DNA of 64,000 bases. It comes from Desulfopila aestuarii DSM 18488 (GTDB taxonomy: Bacteria > Desulfobacterota > Desulfobulbia > Desulfobulbales > Desulfocapsaceae). The notes under the pieces are model-generated. The model saw only the letters and a list, made by a program, of their open reading frames with translations. It was not told the DNA's origin and made no database searches. Each line of letters begins with the position of its first letter. Within the stretch, counting starts at the first letter, position 1. The stretch spans positions 1 through 64,000 of the forward strand of contig NZ_FRFE01000027.1 of NCBI RefSeq assembly GCF_900143695.1, read 5' to 3'. A program made the translations under genes and the position numbers. Positions 25,941-33,854 of the stretch are shown here, in pieces.

Positions 25941-27253
25941 TTTATGTTGCCCTGATAATCCTCGTTTTATGCCTCATTATCGGTGTCCCCGTGCCAGTAA
26001 GTTTTATGGCATCTGGTGCCTGGCTGGTCTTTTTCGGTGGAATAGACGGAATGGGATACCCTGCAAGCCAGCTGTTGCCCTATGGTTACAAGCAGATGGA
26101 TTCCGTCCCCCTTATCGCTATCGCCCTTTTCATTGCGGCTGGCGGCATAATGGAGCGCGGAAAGATAGGCGAGAAACTTATTGATTTTGTCGATGTTTTT
26201 GTAGGAGACCTCAAAGGTGGTCTTGGTATCGTTGCCACCATCTCCTGTGCTATTGTCGGTTCAATCTGCGGAGCTGCCTGTGCCACCCTTTCATGTGTCG
26301 GCACCATTACCTTTCCAAGATTCAAGTCTGAAGGATATCCAAGAGGCCTTGCCGCAGCACTTTTGGCCAACGCCTCTCTTCTCGGGCTACTCATCCCACC
26401 AAATGCAACGCTTATTATCTTTGCCTGGATTACCGGCCAACCGGTCCTTGCATGTTTCCTGGCCACTGTCGTACCGGGTTTCATGGTCATAGCGCTTTTG
26501 TGCATTGTCAACAGATGGCTTTTACGAAAGAATAAAACCGTCGTTGTCGCCGAAAAAAGAACAGGCTCGCAGAAATTGGAGCTTCTCAGAAAGAGAACAA
26601 AGCAAGCCGCGCCTTCGCTGATGCTGCCGTTCATCGTTCTGGGTGGCATCTATGGTGGCTTTATGACCACCACAGAGGCCTCGGCCATGGCAGTGCTCTA
26701 TGCTATCCCCATTGGATTATTTGTATATAAAGCGCTCACTTTAAAAGGAACCTACGAGGTCCTTGTTGAGTCAGCAATAACCACTGGCGTTATCATGGTC
26801 ATGCTTTATTCAGTTGCCATGTTGAGCCGACTTTACCTTCTTGAAAATCTTCCTGAAGTATTGCTGGGTATCTTCCAGGCTGTTTCCAGTGACCCCATGG
26901 TCATTATGTTCATGATCAATGTTTTTCTCGTGATCATGGGCATGTTGATGGATGACATCAGCGTCGTCGTTCTTGCCACACCAATCCTGATGCCGATCGT
27001 TTTGCAGCTGGGTTTTAGTCCCATTCATTTTGCGGCCATCATCGGCGTCAATACCGGCCTTGGGTGCATTACCCCGCCTGCAGCCCCAGTTCTCTATTTA
27101 TCCGGGAGACTCGGCTCTGCGCCCATCGATGAGATGATGAAACCATGCCTGTGGTTCATCGGGCTTTGCTGGATACCAGTCCTTGCTCTAGTGGTTTTCT
27201 TTCCCAAAATATCACTACTGCTACCCCATCTGTTTCTGGGTACACCTTGGTAA
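25937..27253 (+). CDS. dctM: TRAP transporter large permease (DctM)
   Basis: DctM is the transport channel, driven by a sodium gradient. The 438 residues form about twelve hydrophobic segments, with the conserved GVPVPVSFMASG, QLLPYGYKQMDSVPLIAIALF, CAIVGSICGAACATLS, LLIPPNATLIIFAWI and GLGCITPPAAPVLY. Together with dctP and dctQ it makes one complete transporter. It is followed after three bases by a small ORF and then by AOR-1. Confidence 0.94.
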   Translation: MIYVALIILVLCLIIGVPVPVSFMASGAWLVFFGGIDGMGYPASQLLPYGYKQMDSVPLIAIALFIAAGGIMERGKIGEKLIDFVDVFVGDLKGGLGIVATISCAIVGSICGAACATLSCVGTITFPRFKSEGYPRGLAAALLANASLLGLLIPPNATLIIFAWITGQPVLACFLATVVPGFMVIALLCIVNRWLLRKNKTVVVAEKRTGSQKLELLRKRTKQAAPSLMLPFIVLGGIYGGFMTTTEASAMAVLYAIPIGLFVYKALTLKGTYEVLVESAITTGVIMVMLYSVAMLSRLYLLENLPEVLLGIFQAVSSDPMVIMFMINVFLVIMGMLMDDISVVVLATPILMPIVLQLGFSPIHFAAIIGVNTGLGCITPPAAPVLYLSGRLGSAPIDEMMKPCLWFIGLCWIPVLALVVFFPKISLLLPHLFLGTPW

Positions 27254-27256
27254 GAG

Positions 27257-27415
27257 ATGAAAATGACTTTTTACCGGAATATGTTTGCCGTTCTTTGTTT
27301 TGCTTTTTTTCTTGCAGGTATTACGACCCAGGCTCCTTTCGCCTTCCTTGCAGCCATGTTTTGTGGAGCCTTATCAAGGACCGCCGGAAAAAGGGGCTGG
27401 CCTGATCCATTTTAA
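27257..27415 (+). CDS. Small hydrophobic protein, 52 residues
   Basis: A short frame starts three bases after dctM stops. It reads a basic N-terminus (MKMTFYRN), then a hydrophobic run MFAVLCFAFFLAGI, a second hydrophobic piece (FAFLAAMFCGAL), and a charged end (RTAGKRGWPDPF). It has the look of a one- or two-helix membrane peptide. I do not recognise a family. Its tight spacing implies translation coupled to dctM. It may be a subunit of the transporter or a chance frame. Confidence 0.5.
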   Translation: MKMTFYRNMFAVLCFAFFLAGITTQAPFAFLAAMFCGALSRTAGKRGWPDPF

Positions 27416-27541
27416 GAGAAACCTGCAATAACAGTGCTGAGTTGAGGGTCGTTTTCGTAAAAGATTCGTACCACATCATACGTACTATATAAGTTATTTG
27501 TTTTATTCGGTTGCGATAACGGACAACCAAGGAGAATCACG

Positions 27542-29248
27542 GTGTTTTCAACATTACGCATTAATACAGTCACAGGAAAAGCAGTAAAAGAACAATATGA
27601 TTCACGAGAGTTTCTCTTGGGTGGGCGTACCCTGTCCTCCTACCTGGTCAGCAAAGAGGTGCCTGCAGATTGTGACCCTTTTGGCAAGAGCAACAAGCTC
27701 TTCTTTTGCAACGGTGCTCTTGCCGGCACCACTGTCTCAAGCGCCAACAGGCTGAGTGTCGGCGGCAAAAGCCCTCTCACAGGAGGCATAAAAGAAAGTA
27801 ATGCCGGAGGAATAGTTGGTCTGAGAATGGCCCAGCACGGCCTTCGATGCATTATCCTTGAAGATATGCCAAGCAGAGATTCCTCATGGAAAATTGTCGT
27901 TATCAGCAAAGATAAAACCGAGCTCATCGATGGAAGCTTTCTTGTTGGAAAAGGGGTGTATGAGAAATCTGAGCTGCTGAATGAAAAATTCGGTGCAAAG
28001 GCTGGATGTATAACAATTGGTCCCGCAGGCGAAAACCTGTTATTCGCCTCAGGTCTTGCATGCTCTGACCCACATGGTGTTTGTTCCCGTTATGCTGGTC
28101 GTGGTGGTCTTGGTGCAGTAATGGGCTCCAAACGGATAATTGCCATGGTTATCATGAACGATGGAGAGGAGAAGCCCCAATACACTGATCAGCAGGCATT
28201 CAGGGATGCCAGCAAAAAAATCATCAATCTCCTTAAAGAAAATCCTGTCTCATCATTATTCACCAAATACGGCACCGCTGCCATGGTGGATATCTGCCAG
28301 GCTGTGAAAGTATTGCCAACCAGGAATTTTACCAGCGGCACGATGGTGGATGCGGAAAAGATAAACGCCCAGACAATGTACGACACCATCAAGGCTCGTG
28401 GCGGAGCAGGATTGACCCAGCATGCCTGCATGAACCCTTGTGCGATCCAATGCTCCAACGTCTATCCAAATGAGAAAGGTGAGTTGCTCTGCTCCCCTAT
28501 TGAGTATGAGACAATGGCCCTGATGGGCTCTAACCTCTGCCTGAAGAATCTTGATACTATCGCAGAGATGAACAGAATCGCTAATGATGCTGGAGTCGAC
28601 ACTCTCGATGTCGGTGCTGCAATTGGCGTAGCCCTGGAAGCCGGAGTTGCCGAGTTTGGTGATGATAAAGCGATTATCGGACTGATGAACGAGGTGCTGG
28701 ATATCACGCCTATGGGTCGCATCCTGGCATCCGGCTGCAAGGTAGCCGCACAGGTCTTCGGTGTACAACACGCCCCACATGTGCTTGGCCAGGCTCTACC
28801 TGCCTACGAGCCTCGTGGCACAAAAGGTATGGCGATGACCTACCTTTCCTCACCCATGGGCGGAGACCACACCTTTGGCTTCACTTTGAGGGATGAGGAA
28901 GACCCAATCACCAAAGAGGGCAAAGTCGCTTTATCGAAAAAGTTTCAAGTAATCGGATCACGCATGGATGCGATGGGAACATGCAACTTTGTTCGCTACT
29001 CAGTACGTAACGACATGTCACCACTACTGAATCTCATTAAAGCGTATTACGACGTCGAGATATCGAGCACTGAATTTGATGATTTCGTAAAAGACACCCT
29101 GCGCAGGGAGCATCAGTTTAACACTGATGCGGGAATTACCGCTGCCGATCATCGGTTGAGTGAAACCTTCTACTCCACTCCGCAGAAAGATACCCTGGAA
29201 AAGATGGATATTACCGATGAAGAGGTTGCCGAGGCAATGCGTTGGTAA
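27542..29248 (+). CDS. Aldehyde:ferredoxin oxidoreductase, AOR-1
   Basis: AORs interconvert aldehydes and carboxylic acids with ferredoxin, using a tungsten (or molybdenum) bis-pterin and a [4Fe-4S] cluster. The 568-residue product shows the pterin-binding N-domain (NRLSVGGKSPLTGGIKESNAGG, GRGGLGAVMGSK). It has the cluster cysteines in CMNPCAIQC near residue 300 and a later cysteine in AMGTCNFVRY. It is closer to AOR-3 than to AOR-2: the same short N-terminus without the GGxGxGA-type loop of classical AORs. Start is GTG 27542 with AAGGAG. It closes the proline dehydrogenase/TRAP group and is followed by a broken MoaD-like gene. The aldehyde is unknown. Confidence 0.9.
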   Translation: MFSTLRINTVTGKAVKEQYDSREFLLGGRTLSSYLVSKEVPADCDPFGKSNKLFFCNGALAGTTVSSANRLSVGGKSPLTGGIKESNAGGIVGLRMAQHGLRCIILEDMPSRDSSWKIVVISKDKTELIDGSFLVGKGVYEKSELLNEKFGAKAGCITIGPAGENLLFASGLACSDPHGVCSRYAGRGGLGAVMGSKRIIAMVIMNDGEEKPQYTDQQAFRDASKKIINLLKENPVSSLFTKYGTAAMVDICQAVKVLPTRNFTSGTMVDAEKINAQTMYDTIKARGGAGLTQHACMNPCAIQCSNVYPNEKGELLCSPIEYETMALMGSNLCLKNLDTIAEMNRIANDAGVDTLDVGAAIGVALEAGVAEFGDDKAIIGLMNEVLDITPMGRILASGCKVAAQVFGVQHAPHVLGQALPAYEPRGTKGMAMTYLSSPMGGDHTFGFTLRDEEDPITKEGKVALSKKFQVIGSRMDAMGTCNFVRYSVRNDMSPLLNLIKAYYDVEISSTEFDDFVKDTLRREHQFNTDAGITAADHRLSETFYSTPQKDTLEKMDITDEEVAEAMRW

Positions 29249-29460
29249 CTCTACATTTCAAGCTTGCCGATATAGGACCACTTTAACTCTATATTGAACG
29301 CCCTGAGAAACTGGAAACCATATTGGATATGTGCAACGATGCAACCGATAAACCGATCGGTTTCGTGATGGCTATCCGGGCAGGCAAGGTAGTCCATAGT
29401 CAGGCTCTGGTTGAATCAAACGATATTCTGAGTGTCTATCCAGCCATTTCCGGCTGGTAG
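29242..29460 (+). pseudogene. MoaD/ThiS-like sulfur carrier with an in-frame stop
   Basis: One frame from TTG 29242 encodes VTLHFKLADIGPL, a TAA at 29284-29286, and then LYIERPEKLETILDM, KPIGFVMAIRAGKVVHSQAL and NDILSVYPAISGW before TAG. Read through, this is a 72-residue beta-grasp protein of the MoaD type, and AOR-2 and AOR-3 each have such a gene in the same place. Working sulfur carriers end in Gly-Gly; this one ends Gly-Trp. An early stop plus a damaged terminus indicates decay. No downstream start would restore a full domain. A sequencing error could explain the stop but not also the C-terminus. Confidence 0.75.
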
Positions 29461-29519
29461 GCACTCAGTCTGGAAGACAAAGATCCATTATTTCAAAACG
29501 CTTATTGAGGAGTCCACAT

Positions 29520-29750
29520 ATGGGTTACTTAGCAACGAAAATCGAAGTTTTGAAAACTCTTGAACAAAACCTCCACAACACCCAGCCACAGGTTATGGAA
29601 TCGAGAAGGATTGCCGAGAAGCTCAATATCAACCCTAAAGAATTGAACCAGATAATTCGGACAATGGATAAAATGGGTGAAGTGGAAAGCGATCAGGAGT
29701 GCGAGCGACTTCTCATCACCCAAACAGGTTTGCAGCGTCTCGGTATATAG
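29520..29750 (+). CDS. Small winged-helix-like DNA-binding protein
   Basis: The 76-residue protein starts at ATG 29520, preceded by GAGGAG. It reads as three or four short helices with a helix-turn-helix around residues 27-50 (SRRIAEKLNINPKELNQIIRTMDK) and a small wing (LLITQTGLQRLG). That plan resembles a winged helix, possibly one that senses a small molecule or binds DNA. It lies 60 bases after the broken MoaD gene and may be the last gene of the operon. No target is evident. Confidence 0.65.
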   Translation: MGYLATKIEVLKTLEQNLHNTQPQVMESRRIAEKLNINPKELNQIIRTMDKMGEVESDQECERLLITQTGLQRLGI

Positions 29751-29820
29751 TTAACCAAAATCTTGCCCTTGACATCTTCGCCTTTCCGACAGGGCGTTTA
29801 AAAAAGATATCTGTAGAAAT

Positions 29821-29857
29821 CGAGACCAGGTCAAATGGTTTTCACTGACAGGTCTCG
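29821..29857. repeat. Inverted repeat after the helix-turn-helix gene
   Basis: CGAGACC and GGTCTCG form the outer stem, with a further GTCA/TGAC pairing inside and a bulge. There is no T run on the plus strand, so a termination role is uncertain. Confidence 0.4.
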
Positions 29858-29971
29858 AAAACATCTTAGAGATACTCGTAAATGCTTGGCTGGTCAGGTG
29901 AAATATTGCAAGATCAGCCAACAAGAATAGCGGGCCATATCGGTCCACCAAAACGATGAAGAAGGAGGGAA

Positions 29972-30487
29972 ATGGGCGCGACGGGAAAATGTATACCGTG
30001 GCAAGACAAAGAAGAGTGGTCCCGAGTAGTTGTGTCGATAACTACCGCGGTTGGGGGTCTTGATTGGGAAGTGGAAGATTTACGTGTAACTGCCAGGCAG
30101 ATTGAAGCCTGGTACACAGAGTTGGACGGTCTTTTGAATGATCTTGGAGCTATTACCTGCTGCGACTGTACAACAGTTTGCTGCACAATGGCAACAGTCT
30201 GGTATGACTTGAAAGATCTCCTTTTCCTCCACCTGGCCGACAACCAGCTGCCCAAACAACAGATAACAAAAAATGCAGATCACACATGCGTGCATCTCAC
30301 TTCCCATGGGTGCTGTCTCAATCGCTGTGAACGACCGTTTATCTGCACCTGGTATATCTGTCCAGCCCAGAAAAATGCCCTTAAGCGCCAAAAAAATGAC
30401 CCTGGAAAAGAGATTTTCGATTTAATCGCCCAATTGAAGACGGCAAGAAAAGAACTTAAAAATCGTTTTGCTGACGCTTTTGGATGA
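29972..30487 (+). CDS. Cysteine-rich YkgJ-like metal-binding protein
   Basis: The 171-residue protein carries two cysteine clusters: CCDCTTVCC near residues 63-71, and CVHLTSHGCCLNRCERP with CTWYICPAQ between about 107 and 135. The order and the sequence around the second cluster (a threonine-rich turn, RPFICTWY) are like the YkgJ/CxxCxxxCC family, thought to bind zinc or an iron-sulfur cluster. AAGGAGG supports the start. It precedes an IHF-type gene on the other strand. Function is unknown; the family often travels with redox or metal proteins. Confidence 0.65.
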   Translation: MGATGKCIPWQDKEEWSRVVVSITTAVGGLDWEVEDLRVTARQIEAWYTELDGLLNDLGAITCCDCTTVCCTMATVWYDLKDLLFLHLADNQLPKQQITKNADHTCVHLTSHGCCLNRCERPFICTWYICPAQKNALKRQKNDPGKEIFDLIAQLKTARKELKNRFADAFG

Positions 30488-30612
30488 TTGAATCAAGAAC
30501 TCCCTGAGGAATTGCCTCTCATTGGGAGTATCCAAATCTGGCACAGTAAGGTCAGAACCTATCGCTTCACGCTATACTATCAACATGTATTTACAGCACC
30601 AAGACAAACTGA

Positions 30613-30900
30613 CTACTCTCCGTTCACCTTATCCCGCAGTATACCAGATGGACTAAAGGTTACCACACGTCTTGGAGCAAGCATGAGTTCACTTCCGGTT
30701 TGAGGATTGCGACCCTTCCTTTCCCGCTTGTCCTTGACATTGAATTTTCCAAAGCCACTCAAAAGAAGATCCTCTCCACTGATTAACGTTTCCTTAGCCA
30801 GGCGCAATATGGCTTCTACTGCTTCCACCGACTGCGCTTTGGTCATTCCATCATAGCGCATGTAAATTTCTCTTACGATATCGGCCTTTGTCATGGTCAT
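30613..30900 (-). CDS. ihfA: Integration host factor / HU-like DNA-bending protein
   Basis: The 95-residue product has the HU/IHF fold: TKADIVREIYMRY at the start, the helix KAQSVEAVEAILRLAKETL, then LLLSGFGKFNVKDKRERKGRNPQTG with the DNA-intercalating arm and VVTFSPSG. The sequence is closer to IHF alpha chains than to HU. AGGAGG stands seven bases before the ATG. IHF bends DNA to bring enhancer-bound activators to sigma-54 promoters, so its place between two sigma-54 controlled groups is notable but may be chance. Confidence 0.9.
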   Translation of the reverse strand: MTMTKADIVREIYMRYDGMTKAQSVEAVEAILRLAKETLISGEDLLLSGFGKFNVKDKRERKGRNPQTGSELMLAPRRVVTFSPSGILRDKVNGE

Positions 30901-31321
30901 ATGGTAACCTCCTATTTATTAATGCAATAATGAAATTTAGTCATTTAACGATATACGTACTTCACCAAACATGTCAACCGATATCAAATCGTTACATAAC
31001 ATTAGTCATATTGACTACATCTACTCGAACCGATCGACAAGCAAATCAATGGCAGGAAAACCGTCGACTGAACGTTTCACATGAAATATGGGCGGATAGC
31101 AGGAAGGGCAGGTCAAGTATTTCTAGGTCGTTGCGGATCTTTGAGAGGGAAATAGTAATCGTTACTTTATAAACATATTCAATATTAAGCAGACAATTGG
31201 GCACGTACATGAAATATTTTTTTCCATTCTATCATAGCTCGTCTTAAAATCCTGAGCTCACCCAGCTGTTTGTGATATGCACCCATATGCTTTTCGTGCT
31301 GCCAGGGAATATGTCCCCATA
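30901..31321. other. Intergenic region, IHF gene / MoaD-like gene
   Basis: AT-rich and without a supported gene. It contains the IHF promoter region and the trailing end of the AOR-2 transcript. No clear terminator for that transcript is visible. Confidence 0.4.
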
Positions 31322-31594
31322 TTATCCACCAGCAATAGTTGAAAAAAGAATAAGTCGATCACCGTCGGATAATGTTGCTGTACTTTTTACCAACTTATCA
31401 TTGAGAGAAATCATCTTGATGATTTCATTAGGGATGGACAAAAGCACTAACAGCTCCAATACAGTCATCTCTTCAGAAATTTTCATGTCAAACGTCAAGG
31501 AATCAGCATCAATAGGTTTATATTGACCCAAAGATGCGTGAAGCTTGACAGAAATAGATTTTGTATTGTGTTGATGCATAAGTTTCTTAACCAT
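31322..31594 (-). CDS. MoaD/ThiS-like sulfur carrier of the AOR-2 unit
   Basis: The 90-residue beta-grasp protein ends in the functional Gly-Gly tail (LFSTIAGG). It shows ISVKLHASLGQYKP near residue 14 and SISNDKL-type ubiquitin-like strands with DGDRLIL before the tail. MoaD proteins bring sulfur to the pterin dithiolene. A dedicated copy beside a tungsten/molybdenum oxidoreductase suggests special cofactor supply or assembly for that enzyme. The ATG at 31594 has its GAGG site inside a long hairpin. It is the last gene of the AOR-2 transcript. Confidence 0.85.
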   Translation of the reverse strand: MVKKLMHQHNTKSISVKLHASLGQYKPIDADSLTFDMKISEEMTVLELLVLLSIPNEIIKMISLNDKLVKSTATLSDGDRLILFSTIAGG

Positions 31595-31596
31595 AT

Positions 31597-31657
31597 AGTC
31601 CTCTGTTTTGATCTACCGTTAAGCATGTAAAAGGTAGGCTCTTCAAAACAGAGGACT
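31597..31657 (-). promoter_or_regulatory. Hairpin burying the MoaD-like ribosome-binding site
   Basis: On the minus-strand mRNA, AGTCCTCTGTTTTGA pairs with TCAAAACAGAGGACT over 15 perfect bases. An inner CTACC/GGTAG pairing extends it. The downstream arm contains the GAGG Shine-Dalgarno of the MoaD-like gene and ends two bases before its ATG. No T run follows, so this is translational control or mRNA processing, not termination. Confidence 0.8.
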
Positions 31658-31681
31658 GTATCCAGAAATGCGAGTGAAATA

Positions 31682-33523
31682 TTAACTAATTCCAAGTTCC
31701 GTTATTTTTTCCGACTTGGGTATGCCGTTTTCATCCCATCCCCTCAAGTCATAATATCTGTCCAATGCCGCCTCAAAATCATGCGGACACTTTCCGGCAC
31801 GACTTCCTTCAACGCTCGGTTCAAATATCACTTTTGGTAGTGTATCGTCTTTTCGGTCAACCCCGTATTTCACATTGACTAATCTTTGCAGAGTGAAAAT
31901 CCGCTCGGCTGCCTGGAGCATATCCTCCATTGACCAGCCCCACCCGGTTATGGCATTGAGACTCTCAAGCATGACTGACATTGAATAGCCACCAAACAAC
32001 ATGAATTTACAGTGACAGACAGATTGAGTGAGTGTTCCGTAATCCTGGTATTTGGCAGCGACAAATTCCGAGTTTTCCATCTCAAAGCGATCTACAACGC
32101 TGTCAACACCTGCCTCAGGCAACAAGAAGCCAGCTGTCGCAACCTGCGGATTGCCGCGTTCATGATGTGGCCCCACGCTTCCGGTGGCGTAATTGAGAGC
32201 GAGAGAGAAAAACGCTCGGGGGTCGTGGGCAGGAAGATCCAACCCTTTAACATGAGGAGCTAATTCCAGGGCCTTATCACCTAATTTTGTAGCTGCTGGA
32301 ACTATTCCATTTACAAACAACTCCCCAAAACCTGGCTTTACATTGCAAAGGTCGTGAATCAGAGCAATCATATTGTCTTTATCACCCCATTGCAGATTCC
32401 TCCCTCCTATATCATCAGGAGACATATATCCCTTCTCAAGGCAATCCATGGTAAAGCCGAGAAAAGAGCCCATTGAAATGCAATCAACCCCATAGCGGTT
32501 ACAAAGGTCGTTCATGAAAGAGAGTGCTTTTACATCATCCATGAGGCAGTTGTTGCCCAGCATACCAAGAGATTCATACTCCGGGCCCGGCCCCTTCATC
32601 GCATATTCCGCAGGCTCTGTAATTTCTATATCTCTATGACAACCAATCACACAGGAATTGCAACTGTGTGGCTTCGCCTTGAGCTCATCTGTGTAGTTGG
32701 GACAGCCCAGTTTTTCTGCTCCTTCAGGCCAATGTGCTTGTTGCCAGTTCCTGGTTGGGGTATCGCCATCGCTGTCACATCCTATTTCAACAAATGGGGT
32801 GCCGTGTATTCGTAGCCAGTCTTTCGTATTTTCGTGAACTGTTTTTCCAATATCCCTGTTGATTTCTGTCAATTTGTCCTGATCATGAACCGGAACCTTC
32901 TTGCTACCCTTAACAAGCACAGCTTTTAGATTCTTTGATCCCATTACCGCACCAAGGCCGCATCGACCTGCAAAGCTGTGCTTATCAACCACAATACAAG
33001 CAATTGCGACTTTGTTTTCTCCGGCCTGTCCGATGGTGCAGATGCTTGCTTTATCAATTCCAGCATCGGCAAGAATCTGATCTGAAGAATCAAAGGCATC
33101 CAGGCCCCAGTATTTTTTTGCGTCGCGGATCTCAATAGAATTATCATTGATCACAAGATATGATGGCTGTGCCGCAGCGCCTTGAATAATCAAAGCGTCA
33201 AATCCGCTGCTCTTTAGCGCCATTCCCCAGCCTGCACCAGCAGCACTTTCTCCATAAATTCCGGTGATCGGAGACTTTGCTGCAACGGTGAATTTGGCAG
33301 CCCCTGTCTGTTTGGCAGCTTGAAGCGGTCCAGGTGCAAATATCAGCTTATTACCTTCCTCAAGCGCCCCTGTTTGTTCATCTACCTCATCATATAGAAC
33401 CTTCGCGCCATACCCTCCTCCCCCAAGATATTTCTTCCAAACGTCAACAGGTACGACCTCTTCTGTAACAGTCGCAGTTGATAGATCGACACGTAAGACC
33501 TTTTCCCAATAGCCCGAGCCCAT
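31682..33523 (-). CDS. Aldehyde:ferredoxin oxidoreductase, AOR-2
   Basis: At 613 residues this is a classical AOR. The N-terminal domain has YLGGGGYGAKVLYDE, AAKSPITGIYGESAAGAGWG and GRCGLGAVMGSKNLKAV. Its cluster cysteines are in CNSCVIGCH near residue 295 and SVCHCKF near residue 505. PGPEYESLGMLGNNC is also typical of this group. I start at ATG 33523, ten codons inside the longest frame, where AGAGGGAG precedes it. A sigma-54 activator is transcribed toward it from 35849, and a candidate -24/-12 promoter lies about 145 bases upstream of the start. The substrate is not shown by the sequence. Confidence 0.92.
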   Translation of the reverse strand: MGSGYWEKVLRVDLSTATVTEEVVPVDVWKKYLGGGGYGAKVLYDEVDEQTGALEEGNKLIFAPGPLQAAKQTGAAKFTVAAKSPITGIYGESAAGAGWGMALKSSGFDALIIQGAAAQPSYLVINDNSIEIRDAKKYWGLDAFDSSDQILADAGIDKASICTIGQAGENKVAIACIVVDKHSFAGRCGLGAVMGSKNLKAVLVKGSKKVPVHDQDKLTEINRDIGKTVHENTKDWLRIHGTPFVEIGCDSDGDTPTRNWQQAHWPEGAEKLGCPNYTDELKAKPHSCNSCVIGCHRDIEITEPAEYAMKGPGPEYESLGMLGNNCLMDDVKALSFMNDLCNRYGVDCISMGSFLGFTMDCLEKGYMSPDDIGGRNLQWGDKDNMIALIHDLCNVKPGFGELFVNGIVPAATKLGDKALELAPHVKGLDLPAHDPRAFFSLALNYATGSVGPHHERGNPQVATAGFLLPEAGVDSVVDRFEMENSEFVAAKYQDYGTLTQSVCHCKFMLFGGYSMSVMLESLNAITGWGWSMEDMLQAAERIFTLQRLVNVKYGVDRKDDTLPKVIFEPSVEGSRAGKCPHDFEAALDRYYDLRGWDENGIPKSEKITELGIS

Positions 33524-33666
33524 AATTACTCCCTCTAATCTCTTTATATTCATAGAATTATGACATTAGATCAAGAAAGATAGCTCCTGATCGCACATCT
33601 AACCAAATGAGAACGAATGCCAACACATTGACTTCAACAGAGTTGTTCTATGGTTCAGGAACCGCT

Positions 33667-33682
33667 AGCACGTATCGTGCCA
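33667..33682 (-). promoter_or_regulatory. Candidate sigma-54 promoter of AOR-2
   Basis: On the minus strand TGGCACG, ATAC, GTGCT: the -24 part is perfect, GG and GC are ten bases apart, and the -12 part deviates by one base. It stands between the AOR-2 start and the end of a sigma-54 activator gene. Confidence 0.6.
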
Positions 33683-33854
33683 CCATAGCAAACTATTGGA
33701 ATAAAAGGATATGTGCCATAAAGGCAGAAGCCAAAGGAAGAAGAATTGTACGAAAATCGAACAGAAAAATGGTTGTATAAATTACGATCAAAGAGACTAA
33801 ACTTACAAAAACAGACAAATAATGACAGCCACCGGCAAACTGTCCGATAATCGA

